A stretch of DNA of 64,000 nucleotides from Branchiostoma belcheri (Eukaryota > Chordata > Leptocardii > Amphioxiformes > Branchiostomatidae), in assembly GCF_001625305.1 (NCBI RefSeq), contig NW_017803876.1, positions 570,558 through 634,557 on the forward strand, written 5' to 3'. Position 1 is the first letter of the stretch, and the number at the start of each line of letters is the position of its first letter. Shown here in pieces: positions 48,601-57,400 of this stretch. Position numbers and translations under genes: made by a program. Below the pieces are notes generated by a model. The model did not search any database, was not told where the DNA came from, and worked only from the letters and a program-made list of their open reading frames with translations.

Positions 48601-51600
48601 GGCGCTGCGGGCGGACTTCAGCTCCCGCTGGAACTTCTTCATCTCCTTCTCCAGCATCAGACGTCGCTGCTGGTCACGATCTGGTCACAGCAGGGATAGA
48701 CTCTTTACTGACTCGTTACTGACTCGTTACTGACTCGTTACTGACTCACTACTGACATGTCTGCATAACATATCTGCTGCAGGGTAAGCACATTGACAGA
48801 ACAGACTGCACCTGCACAAATTCATGGCTTACAAAATATAACATTACATGGGTCTACTAACATTGTTTTAGGTAGTATAAAATCAAACAAGCTACAGGAT
48901 GCTACAAACTACAGGATGTTAATTGGCATGTTAAAGCACAACTAAACATACCGTATATCAAATGCTGTATGTCTCAAAATGTGATTGTTCTGTTTTTCCT
49001 ATTGTAACCAAAGACATCAGACTATTAGTAAGTCTTCTTACATTTGACACTTTTGACCATAGAGGCGGGCACCCTGTTGTCAATGGCAGCTGGAAAACAA
49101 AAGATCTCATGTTTGATCACATTGTCAAATATTTCAAATTCTGTCCTTAATAATGAAATAATTTTTTTTTTTAAACCGAATTTAACGTCATTTTTCCCCA
49201 ACCGGTTGCACAAGTCTTATTTTGAAGCAAGATTTTTACGGCTGGATGCTCTTCCTAACGCCAACCCAAACCCTAGTAGGGCCTGGGATCCCTCTAACTG
49301 AGGGGGGAAATGTGTGTTAAGTGCCTTTCCCAAGGGCACAATGCACAGGAAAATATATTATGATCATCAATGACATACCAAAAGTGCACTTTTCAATTCT
49401 GAGGAGAAGTAACTATACCAGCAAATAATGTTGACTAGTTACTATACTGTAGCTGTGAAAATGTTGGTGATATTTTCGCTCACGTTTGGCAGTTGACAGT
49501 TTCTTGTAGTGAACACTCAGGTGGTCCTGGATCATGTACTGCTCTGTGATCTTGTTAGTTGAAGGAGCAAAGGCTGCAAACACAAACAAAACACACAAGT
49601 CAACTCCTGAAAGGATCTTTTTTCCTATCATCCAAGCTGTTGATGTCTATGTATAACCACAACTGTAAATAAGCCTTTGTTGGCACTTACTGTAATGGCA
49701 TACTTAATTATTAATGAAGGGCAATATGTAACTTAATGGTAAGTAGCTGCAATTATCTACACACTAAAAAACAGACAATGTGTCACTACTGGTAAGTGCT
49801 TCCATTTGCCAAAAACTGTGGATTCTTTAATTTGATGCAACCTGATGCAACAGATGGCAAATGCATAGAATGATGCCATGATTAATGGAGACATTGTGAT
49901 ACCAGCAAATTTAATGCTAAAGTGCATTATAAGTAGTCAAATACACCAGTAAATCCTGACAGTGATAATGATAATACACACACGTAGGTGCAAATGTGGT
50001 AGGGATATAAATGCTGGTAAATTTGAAATACATAATTAAGCACTCTATGAATAGCGGTTAAGAGAAAACAAAATTCAGTTCAAATGATAATTTCTTTGAT
50101 TGCTCATAATGCTTTTCCATGATCTTGTGGAATGAAACATGATGACTCCTACACTACATAACACAGAAGTTAAAACCTTTTCCAAGTATTAAGTAAACCC
50201 TTACTAAAGTAAGTTACAGCAAGAAATACTAGTACATATACAATGTAGCATACAATACACTCAATACACTCTAAAAGAGTACCCCAATGTTGGTATATGG
50301 TGCACACCAAATCTCTATCTATGTTTCTAACTTGTTTCACACCATGCAGAGGTGAAATGCAGCATGGATTTGTGAAATTTGACTTTACTGTATATGTAAG
50401 ACTAGGACTGATTGGTGACAATGCAAATCAAATATCTAGTGATGAGCATAATGTAAAAGACACTAAAACTATGTGACACGCATCTAACAGGTCTATCTCT
50501 AGAGTGTAGAGGGCTGAATCCTGGTGACACTTTCAGCTATGATATGAGCAAAGTGACAACAGCTGAATTTGATGGAAAACACAAATTCTATATATGTTAC
50601 AATATGTAAGGGAACAGCCAGTCAAGCAGTCACACAATCTGATGGCTAGAAGTCAGCAATAGAGGCAATGATTGGTTTAAAGCAGGGTGAGAGTCAGCTA
50701 ATAATGCTCTACAAGCCACACAAGTCAGCGCAGGATGAGTTAGGGTAGCCTCCACCAGGCCTGCCTATGGGGGTATGGATGGTAGAATTTGGCAAAAAAA
50801 AGGGCAATATACTAGTACTAATAATTGTCAAGGAGAGTCAGACCTTGGGAAGGATACTTTCCCTCTCCAAAGCAGGCAAATGAACTATACGGTGGCTGAA
50901 CTCCCCTGGCCAATTCTTCTCTCTACTTGGCTAAATTTTGCTGATTTGAACCTGTAATGATAAGTCTGGTGGAGACTACAGTTTAATAGGGCAAGGCAGG
51001 ATCTATGTTACAAGCCAGTCTTCATGCTTACGACTGCTTTTCAGGACAAGGTGGCCCTTGAAAGGCGATGCCATGACACCTGGGGGGGCCGGGCTCCCTG
51101 GGGGGGCAGGAACCAGCAGACATGGTGAGATCATGGTACCAAACATAGGCACAGTTAGCACAACAACATGTCATCTCACTAAAGAGATACTGGACAATGT
51201 TGTAAATGATCAATGAGTGAATCCATTGCAAAACTCCTTCCCTGATCATTTTCATTAAATTTTACATTGCGCATATTGGCATAATTAGCACAACAACATG
51301 TCATCACACAACAACAAGCCAATAGCGATACTGGACAATGCTGTCAACGATTACAATGAGTGAATCAATTGTAAAAGTCTTCCGTTGCATCATCCTGACC
51401 ATTTTATCAAATTTTGACATTGTGCATATTGACAGCACAGCAACATGTCATCACACAATGGAGATACTGAACAATGTTGTCGACGATCACAATGAGTGAA
51501 TCCACAGCAACACCCTTCCTGTGCATCATCCTGATGTTAACTATTATAAGATTTTGATCCAGGTCAGATCTCTGTGAAAGAAAACCGGCTTTGACATGTT

Positions 51601-52051
51601 ATGTTATACTACATGCATTTACATCGATGAAGGTTAGGCATCCAGGTAATACGATACGCCAAAAAACAGTTACTCAAGCAACTGGATATGATTTTGAAGA
51701 CGTTTTCAAAATCATATCCAGTTGCTTGAGTAACTGTTTTTTGACTACATGCATTTGTTCAAACAAACACATATCTACAGCAAGTAAGCACGTATTCCTT
51801 GGAAATTGACAACAACAAACATTTAAGTTAACACACAGTTCTGACAGCTGACATATGGCGAAAATGAGACCCAACAAAGGTAAGTACTAGTATCTTGCCG
51901 TTGAGAAAACTGGGGGGCGCAGTGCATTGTACACTTTGAAGCTGATGCTTTTGACACATCAAGTTTCTATACTAAAAATTATTTTAGCTCTAGACTACAC
52001 ATAAGCAAATGGATTGTGCAACTCACCTCGACTCTTGGGCCTCCCCGCCAT
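42128..52051 (-). CDS. SPATA7: SPATA7 orthologue (spermatogenesis-associated protein 7), complete 11-exon gene
   Basis: Exons in coding order: 52051-52027, 51097-51032, 49573-49484, 48680-48547, 47694-47548, 46772-46417, 45510-45346, 44515-44420, 43743-43666, 42830-42773, 42613-42128. They sum to 1701 bp, 566 aa (human about 599), all GT-AG with matching phases. Conserved blocks by memory comparison with human: FKGHL (21-25), [10 protein letters not shown] near 50, DQQRR (63-67), PFTPRTL near 236, [18 protein letters not shown] (361-378), and [18 protein letters not shown]7 localises to the photoreceptor connecting cilium/transition zone, and human mutations cause LCA3 and retinitis pigmentosa. 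The C-terminal exon is acidic and low-complexity. The tiny first exon (MAGRPKSR) is the least certain. Introns hold foldback elements, a PANK fragment and a 14-copy donor minisatellite. Confidence 0.93.
42773..42830 (-). CDS. SPATA7: SPATA7 coding exon 10
   Basis: 58 bp; acceptor cacag, donor GAG/gtaatg. [19 protein letters not shown] aligns with human FLERLFERHIKQNKHLEEE. Confidence 0.9.
43090..43515 (+). mobile_element. Truncated non-LTR retrotransposon 3' end (SPATA7 intron 9)
   Basis: One plus-strand frame near 43200-43300 reads like a LINE ORF2 terminus ([20 protein letters not shown]), followed by an AT-rich 3' UTR and an (AAATA)n tail at about 43495-43515. Antisense to SPATA7. Confidence 0.65.
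43525..43645. repeat. Inverted repeat with ACAAGAGCCGA ends (adjoins SPATA7 exon 9)
   Basis: ATAACAAGAGCCGATG and CGTCGGCTCTTGTTAT face each other, with TCTTCATCAT / ATGAAGATCAT inside. The right end is about 30 bp from the exon 9 donor. Confidence 0.75.
43666..43743 (-). CDS. SPATA7: SPATA7 coding exon 9 (most conserved block)
   Basis: Acceptor ccctag, donor AA/gtaaga. [20 protein letters not shown] and GIFTN align with human EEELLYLSFIEDVTDEILKL and GLFSN. This exon is the strongest single support for the SPATA7 call. Confidence 0.93.
44420..44515 (-). CDS. SPATA7: SPATA7 coding exon 8
   Basis: Acceptor tccag, donor AG/gtatgt. [20 protein letters not shown] and [11 protein letters not shown]; the WSTV stretch resembles human STWDEIKDD. 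Phases fit both neighbours. Confidence 0.85.
44606..44909. repeat. 152-bp perfect tandem duplication containing a SPATA7 exon 7 donor-like segment
   Basis: Two identical units, 44606-44757 and 44758-44909, in SPATA7 intron 7. The end of each unit (CATACTTCGCCTGT then CCACC.ATCTG.C) matches the 3' end of SPATA7 exon 7 plus its donor (45342-45371) with about four mismatches. The rest of the unit is unrelated A/T-rich sequence. Confidence 0.85.
44935..45140. repeat. Dispersed repeat related to 27960-28240
   Basis: GTTGGGGG.AGTT, CAGTGTTC..GAGGCCATATTC and CCAACC words occur in both regions. Confidence 0.5.
45273..45340 (-). repeat. Dispersed repeat with GATACA and CACACCAGCTTC
   Basis: Minus-strand copy of a unit also at 60970-61030 and, more diverged, 29650-29705 (plus strand): CTGTATC(TGTATC)n, then ACTGCCCTT.GGC and CACACCAGCT. 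Confidence 0.8.
45346..45510 (-). CDS. SPATA7: SPATA7 coding exon 7
   Basis: Acceptor acccag, donor gtatgt. Encodes [20 protein letters not shown] to [13 protein letters not shown] diverged copy of its 3' end with the donor recurs twice in the next intron, at about 44731-44757 and 44883-44909. Confidence 0.85.
45744..45962. mobile_element. Foldback element 1, SPATA7 intron 6
   Basis: Ends TAACATCTGTGTCCATAATA and the inverse; arms also hold TATCGCCACCTTGAGAAA and AAGATATTTTTA. No clear target duplication. Confidence 0.9.
46178..46394. mobile_element. Foldback element 2, SPATA7 intron 6
   Basis: Same family and length as the copy at 45744-45962, about 215 bp downstream; the centre (ACCTCAAATGTACATACCTA) is inverted relative to copy 1. 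Confidence 0.9.
46417..46772 (-). CDS. SPATA7: SPATA7 coding exon 6 (PFTPRTL motif)
   Basis: 356 bp starting [15 protein letters not shown], serine/arginine-rich in the middle, then [15 protein letters not shown] and NAPRRKK. Human SPATA7 has LPFTPRTLKTEAKS and AKRKK at this place. Of two possible donors, the gtgggt one restores phase with exon 7. Confidence 0.9.
46996..47347. mobile_element. Foldback element carrying a PANK fragment (SPATA7 intron 5)
   Basis: Two arms of about 118 bp (46996-47113 and about 47230-47347) are near-perfect inverted repeats, starting TATATAGTAGAGG and ending at CAGCCTGTCACA. The 116-bp loop holds an intron remnant, a splice acceptor and a PANK exon fragment. A 15-bp direct repeat, GTAACCTTCATAAAC, lies at 46981-46995 and again just outside the right arm (about 47357-47371), offset by roughly 8 bp, so it is an uncertain target-site duplication. 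Confidence 0.8.
47141..47230 (+). pseudogene. Captured pantothenate kinase (PANK) exon fragment
   Basis: A cag acceptor at 47138-47140 is followed by 30 open codons, [20 protein letters not shown] then [10 protein letters not shown]. This matches the animal PANK1-3 segment with [19 protein letters not shown], the glycine-rich part of the kinase core. The homology stops abruptly where the right arm of an inverted repeat begins. With its short intron remnant it forms the loop of a foldback element, in antisense to SPATA7. It encodes no complete enzyme and is read as a transposon-captured fragment. Confidence 0.85.
47548..47694 (-). CDS. SPATA7: SPATA7 coding exon 5
   Basis: Acceptor actag, donor gtaggg; 49 codons in phase 0. 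[20 protein letters not shown] is followed by a proline/arginine-rich segment. Conservation is low, but splice sites and phase are clean. Confidence 0.85.
47861..48580 (-). repeat. 53-bp minisatellite spanning the SPATA7 exon 4 donor, 14 copies
   Basis: Unit about 53 bp. On the minus strand each unit reads as the end of exon 4 (codons for [10 protein letters not shown]), then AG/gt and about 23 bp of intron start. The exon-proximal unit is the real border with gtgaga; the 13 decoys mostly carry gtaagg, a stronger consensus, and the outermost reads gtactt. A few units lack 1-2 bases. Reading past the true donor meets a stop after about ten codons. Confidence 0.95.
48547..48680 (-). CDS. SPATA7: SPATA7 coding exon 4 (basic coiled-coil), donor inside a minisatellite
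   Basis: Acceptor gaccag. Encodes [20 protein letters not shown] (human DQQRREKLKKELAQCEKEF), then a serine/arginine stretch ending [10 protein letters not shown]. The last ~30 bp and donor AG/gtgaga form the first unit of a 14-copy, 53-bp tandem array that fills the 5' end of the next intron. Confidence 0.9.
48705..48757. repeat. 11-bp microsatellite ACTCGTTACTG
   Basis: About four tandem copies just upstream (minus-strand sense) of the SPATA7 exon 4 acceptor. Confidence 0.9.
49484..49573 (-). CDS. SPATA7: SPATA7 coding exon 3
   Basis: Acceptor tgcag, donor gtgagc. Encodes [20 protein letters not shown] and HYKKLSTAK, aligning with the human block ending NHMAVHYNKILSAK. Confidence 0.9.
49574..51031 (-). 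other. SPATA7 intron 2
   Basis: AT-rich, with a MITE at 50746-50978. 49640-50700 shows nothing I can name. Confidence 0.75.
50746..50978. mobile_element. Foldback MITE, TAGCCTCCACCAGGCC subfamily
   Basis: Left end TAGCCTCCACCAGGCCTG, right end GTCTGGTGGAGACTA; sister of 1021-1230. Confidence 0.8.
51032..51097 (-). CDS. SPATA7: SPATA7 coding exon 2 (FKGHL motif)
   Basis: Acceptor ccccag and donor gtaagc bracket 66 bp encoding a proline-rich start, then [14 protein letters not shown]. This matches the human N-terminal LFKGHLSTKS block. Without it exons 1 and 3 would still join in phase, so skipping is possible. Confidence 0.8.
51155..51550. repeat. Three-copy tandem repeat, about 137 bp (SPATA7 intron 1)
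   Basis: Units share CAACATGTCATC.CAC, GATACTG.ACAATG.TGT and CAATGAGTGAATC. Confidence 0.9.
51659..51747. repeat. Perfect hairpin AAAAACAGTTACTCAAGC
   Basis: Arms of about 38 bp around a 7-9 bp loop. CTACATGCATTT occurs before (about 51609) and after (about 51744). A partial copy is at about 63015-63050. Confidence 0.9.
52027..52051 (-). CDS. SPATA7: SPATA7 coding exon 1
   Basis: ATG at 52051 gives MAGRPKSR, then donor G/gtgagt, phase 1. The exon is only 25 bp. The start was chosen for the strong donor and for phase fit to exon 2. An internal Met17 in exon 2 is a possible alternative start. Confidence 0.7.
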
Positions 52052-53668
52052 GCTTCTACCGTGCACTCAGAACTTGGGAGCATAAAATCTATACCTTCAC
52101 AGAGCAATATTTTACAATCTAACGCAAAATTAGGCCGCTGAATCTGATTCTGCTTTTATGAATGTGACAAGCCGCCATTTTGACCAGAATATTCTCAATG
52201 ATGGACGATTTCATTAGTTCATAGGGGTGACATATTTGGCGCAAACAAAAAAAGGTAGCTAAAATCTTAGTTCATGCATATTTTGGCATCTTAAACGTAT
52301 AGAAAATGTATTATATTAAATTGTGAACATAGGGGATTCTAAACTTTATTCAGAGAATACGAAACACTCACAAACTAACGCCAGGGGTAAGAAAGTGGTA
52401 CATTCCAAAAATGTTGTTTTGATCAGGTGACAGTAACACTGCCCTGTGATTGGTGTTGCTACCCAAGCCTACCCGGCACGGCCACGCCCACGCCCCCTGG
52501 CGACGGGAGGACACCTGTGCCGGGGTAGATGACCGCAAGGGCAAGTTGGGAGAGGCCACCAACAAACACACGGAGCGGGCTCGTAACTTTCTTTTGACGT
52601 GCTGTTATTTCGGCTCGATAGAAGTTTAACGATATCTTCATCGTCACCTTGAAACACCGAAACTACTGCTGCTAAGAGGTAAGCTACTGGTTAGTTACCG
52701 TTATGTGGTGACACCTGTCACTGACTGTGTGATTTAATATCAGACAAGTGGTAACGTTAACGTTAACCGTAGATAGTGAAGCGAATCGATGACACATGGC
52801 GACCCCACAACATGCCGCTAAATGTTAGACATGGTGTTCTAATGTTTCCCCTAACATGTTTGTAACACGTTTATGCACAACAGTTGTTAACGTTTAGATT
52901 ATTTGTGAAAGTCTGTGCAATAACGGTACGTTACATATGGATACGATTGAATACCAGTATAGCACACAGTCTTTGTATGGTAGTAAAAAGATTGTAACAG
53001 CTTTGGTGACTACATGTAAATGGTAGCATTCAGTACAACGTCTTCGCTAAACTGTTGTCTTTAATATTTCATAGACTATTATGATAGTACCCCATGAAAG
53101 ACTACCCTACTATTTTCTTTTTTTTTTTTGTCCATTATAAAGCGAGCAGGTTGAAAAGCATGGATAGGATTACCACTGCCCTGGTTTTATAATTTTTGAC
53201 AACATAGATTCAACGGTCACGAATCTATTATTTGTTGAAGAAAATGCGTAAGAAAATTCTGCGTGGGTGTCTAAAGTTAACAGCTATTTTATAGATCGTA
53301 CACACAATCTCTAATCATTGACTGGTGAAGGGACTTCATCTTTTTGACCTTTTGCTGTGTTGTGGGTTTTGGCGTGTCTTTGTTTGGTCTCTAATCGGCC
53401 CCCACTCCTGGGCAAACATGCTGTCATACCGGCTATAGGGGCGGTAACAATAGGACCAGCCACGCACAACACTTCACTTTTATCCAGCTCTAGTTCACAT
53501 TCATGCTACAGAATAGTGCAGATATTTGTCAGTGTCACGTAACAAGGCAGGTTGACACTTATCCAAAGTGAAAAGGCCTTGGAGTCTGTGTAGCCAAGGG
53601 CAAGTCCACAACTTGAACTGACGTATTTGTCAATAAAGCGTGCAGTGGAATCTCAGGTACATAGTAGT

Positions 53669-53814
53669 TACTCTCCAAGCAGAGGTGAGAGGGAGAGAAC
53701 GTAGGATATTCCGACATGGCTAGCTAAGGGAGGCAAAGAGGGAAATGTGCCTCCCTTAGCTAGCCATGTCGGAATATCCTACGTTCTCTCCCTCTCACCT
53801 CTGCTTGGAGAGTA
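53669..53814. mobile_element. Near-perfect palindromic MITE with 9-bp target duplication
   Basis: 146 bp; ends TACTCTCCAAGCAGAGGTGA and its inverse, arms about 65 bp. Perfect flanks CATAGTAGT (53660-53668 and 53815-53823). Confidence 0.95.
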
Positions 53815-53989
53815 CATAGTAGTAACAGCAGGTTCACAGTAGTCAGTATAGTAATTGTAGCAAGATATCACTGGGAGTTTGCTTCTGCTTTATCTCCATG
53901 ATATTGATCTATACTTGGTTTGTAAGAGAATAAGTGTACAATAAAGGTTCATACATTCATGTTAATAACTGGATAAACTTTCTTATCTT

Positions 53990-54287
53990 ATCTCATGATA
54001 AACTTTGGGCAGGTGTTTTTAAAGCCCCATGATTTGAATTAACTGGATCTTGATAAGCCATAATCACTGACCCTGTGTCAGCTCATCCCAGCATTTTGTT
54101 TATTCTCTAGGCCTGGGCAAGACAACTTGAACTGACATACATGTATTTGGTAATGGCTGAACACACTTATGATAAAGTCATCCTATGATTTTAATTAAGC
54201 GGATATGGATATTAAGAAGCCACAAAAGCCAAGTCAGCCCATTCCAGCATTTCATTTTCTTCTGTAGGCCAAGACTAGATCTTAAAA
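53990..54287 (+). repeat. Diverged duplication of the KCNK first-exon acceptor region
   Basis: About 53990-54130 and 54165-54287 align over TGAT(A/T).GAATTAA, CCCAGCATTT and a pyrimidine tract ending TCT(C/G)TAGGCC. The second copy is the probable acceptor before the coding start. A third piece near 53587-53630 shares GGGCAAG and ACTTGAACTGAC with the first copy. Confidence 0.65.
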
Positions 54288-54476
54288 ATGAAGGGAAAAG
54301 TTGTAGCACTGCTGGTCTTCCTGAACCTGTGCTGGTTGCTGATTGGTGGAGGTGTGTTCAGTGCGCTGGAGTGGCAGAATGAGTCTGCCCAGAGGGTGAA
54401 CTATGAAGACTACCGCAGCCGTCTGCTACGAAACTTCTCTTGTCTGACGGAAGAGGAGGTGGCCAATTTCATCACG
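54288..54476 (+). CDS. KCNK coding exon 1
   Basis: ATG at 54288 opens MKGKVVALLVFLNLCWLLIG (TM1) and the helical cap; ends NFIT at donor gtgggt. A splice acceptor (tctgtag) 20 bp upstream of the ATG suggests at least one 5' non-coding exon. Confidence 0.93.
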
Positions 54477-57400
54477 GTGGGTGAAAAATACTACTGTATC
54501 TGCTTGGATATCTATTACCAATGTTAAAACATTCTCATGAAGGCTCATATGTGTTGGTAGTTACTGTAGATCCAACACAAAGAAGTTCTCTCACCAAGAG
54601 CTTTCACTCTGACAAGCCTCACTGGGTGTCTGGCAGCCCTATGTTTCTTCCAGTAATTGATCAAGTACTGTGGAAAGAAGAGAGGCGGTTAGGGGCAAAT
54701 CCTGATGAAAATCATAGTCTCATGAGTTAGGGGATAGTCTTCATAAGCTATCTGTGTTCATCTGGTAACTTATACATTTGTATCTCTTAAGCAATGCTAA
54801 AAAATGTTTTCTTTTTAATCTTTAGGCAGTAGTGACGGCAACCAATGCAGGTCTGACTCTGGACAACTCCACTGCTGCTGACACCAGTAACTGGGACTTT
54901 GGGAACTCTTTTTTCTTCTCTTCAACAGTCGTCACAACAATAGGTACATGTAACATATGGTTGCACCTATTCATTACTAGTAATGTGTTGTACATTAACA
55001 GGTAGTTGGGTTATAGCAATTGTGATTGTTTATTTTGTAATTCATTATGTATGAACCCCCCTTTCACTGGACTGGAAGGAATGGTTTAGGCTGACTGGGC
55101 CATCCAGTATAAATAAAGCATTCAAATCAAATAACTGTAAATCTGATCTTATCTTACAGGTTATGGTCACATCTCCCCATCTACCCGTGGAGGCCAGGCT
55201 TTCCTGATCCCGTATGCTTTAATCGGCATCCCTCTGTGTGGTCTGATGTTGAACGGTATTGGAGAGAACATTGGGGGCTACGTCACAAAGAAGAAGGAAC
55301 AGTGGGCTAAGGTGGGCTGTAACAGAACTACCAAGTAATTGATCAGGAATATCAAATACTGCAAAATGAACCTTATATTGTAAGTAGAAGCCTGTATACA
55401 TGTATCACATACAACTGTCTAGTAGTAGTAGATATCACCTAGCCTGGACACCAGACCCCAGTGTGACACAATGCTCCCTTTGGCTGGGGGAAGTCACACA
55501 CCCAGAAACTAATTGAGGTGGTCTATAGTAAAATTGACAGGTTGGCCCTGGCCCTAGTTGACAGGTTGGCCCTGGAACCAAGGAGCTAGTCTGTATACTG
55601 GCCCTGGCAACAGTCTGGCACCCAGGCTAGCTCTGGAGTCAAGGAGCTAGTCTGTATACTGGCCCTGGCAACAGTCTGGCACCCAGGCTAGCTCTGGAGT
55701 CAAGGATTCCGGAGCTAGTCTGTATACTGGCCCTGGCAACAGTCTGGCACCCAGGCTAGCTCTGGAGTCAAGGAGCTAGTCTGTATACTGGCCCTGGCAA
55801 CAGTCTGGCACCCAGGCTAGCTCTGGAGTCAAGGAGCTAGTCTGTATACTGGCCCAGGCAACAGTCTGGCACCCAGGCTAGCCTGAATACTTGCCTTGGC
55901 AACAGTCTGGTACCGTCTAGCTCTGGAGCCAAGGAGCTAGCCTGTACACTATGCCTGGCAATAGTCTGGCACCCAGGCTAGCTGCATCACTGCACATTTA
56001 AAATTTCATTAGGAACTTTCCGTCCTCTGTTATATCCAGAAACGCTGGTCCAAGAAAGTAAGCGAGAGGACGGCTGAAGTGCTGGTGATGCTGATCCTCT
56101 TCCTCATGTTCCTGGTGTTCCTGGTCTTCATCCCTTCTGCCATCTTCCTGGCCCTGGAGGGCTGGTCCTACCGCATCAGCATCTACTACTCGTTTGTCAC
56201 CCTCACCACCATCGGGTTTGGCGACTATGTACCAGGTGAGGTACAAAATAGAGTGGATCATAGAAACTAATGAATTTAGTGACAAAATTTTCATTGTAAC
56301 TCGTAGTGATATGGTTCGTTTTTTAGAAAACCCTCACTCTAACAACAATCCACACATATGAACATACAATGTACTAGAATGTACCAATGAAACCAGTAGC
56401 CACGTTTTTGTACTACTTACTTCATGTATTATTGTACATTATCATATAGCCAGGTGACGTTGACCAATCAGAAGGCTCCATTCCACATTCCTTATGTCGC
56501 CGTAATGTCACAAATAGAGACAAGATCGGGTATTTATTCATCCCAATCCATACATTAAACAAAATGGATAATCACCCGCATATGACCTCAGGTGACCCAA
56601 TAGAACACGGCTCTAGTTCTAAAAAATCCAAAAATAACTTAAGTTGTGTTCTAATGACCTCGGGTGACTCCCATAAGAACACCTGTTCCCTGCCTGTGAC
56701 CCAGTTAACGTGAACTCTACCCAGTGACCTCAGGTGACTCCATATGGAACTATGTTCTATGTTCTATTCAGCATGTGCAACGGGTAAATTGTACATTGTG
56801 TCACTTACTTCATCAGTTTGGATAGGCTATCGTGTAAGCTATATGATAATAGCGTTAATGTCCCGCCCTTTCTCGGTGAATATGGTGTGATAAAGCCTTG
56901 TCAGTTGCTATAACCACATCATAAAGCCACCTCGTTCGCTGCGCTCACTTGGTGGCTTTATTCTGTGGTTATAGCAACTGACAAGGCTTTATCACACCAT
57001 ATTCACCTCGGGGCGGGTCATTAACCCTTAAATGATGTCTGCTTGTCACAACTTTGCCATCTTAAAACATACTGTATGTTTTTTTTATTTTTATTTATTT
57101 ATTTATTAATCTTGAGGGTCGCCCCTTCAATTGATAAACAACTGATTTCCAAGGGGGCCCTGGCTCCACATCCAACAGATGAATCAACAAAACGTTACAA
57201 TTGTACAACATAAAACACAAAATGTTACAGGTCAAAACTCTGACCAGCGTGTGGTGTACCGCCTGGCCATTCTCTGCTGGTTCATGATCGGTCTTGCATG
57301 GATGGCCGTCATCCTGAACCAAGTCTCCACCTTCCTGACCGAAGTCGGCGTGAAGGCACAGACTGCACGAGACGAGAGGAGGAAGAAGAAGGATGGAGAC

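Larger units (their letters stand above)
52052..54287. promoter_or_regulatory. Probable bidirectional promoter and KCNK leader
   Basis: SPATA7 and KCNK diverge. GCCGCCATTTTG (52171-52182), a YY1-type word, lies about 120 bp before the SPATA7 ATG. GCTAAGAG/gtaagc at 52678 is a good donor for a KCNK 5' non-coding exon that would join the acceptor at 54267. The rest is intron-like, with a MITE at 53669-53814. Confidence 0.55.

Noticed and set aside
47817-48733. Plus-strand repetitive ORFs ([16 protein letters not shown]-type)
   Set aside because: Antisense shadow of the SPATA7 exon 4 donor minisatellite.
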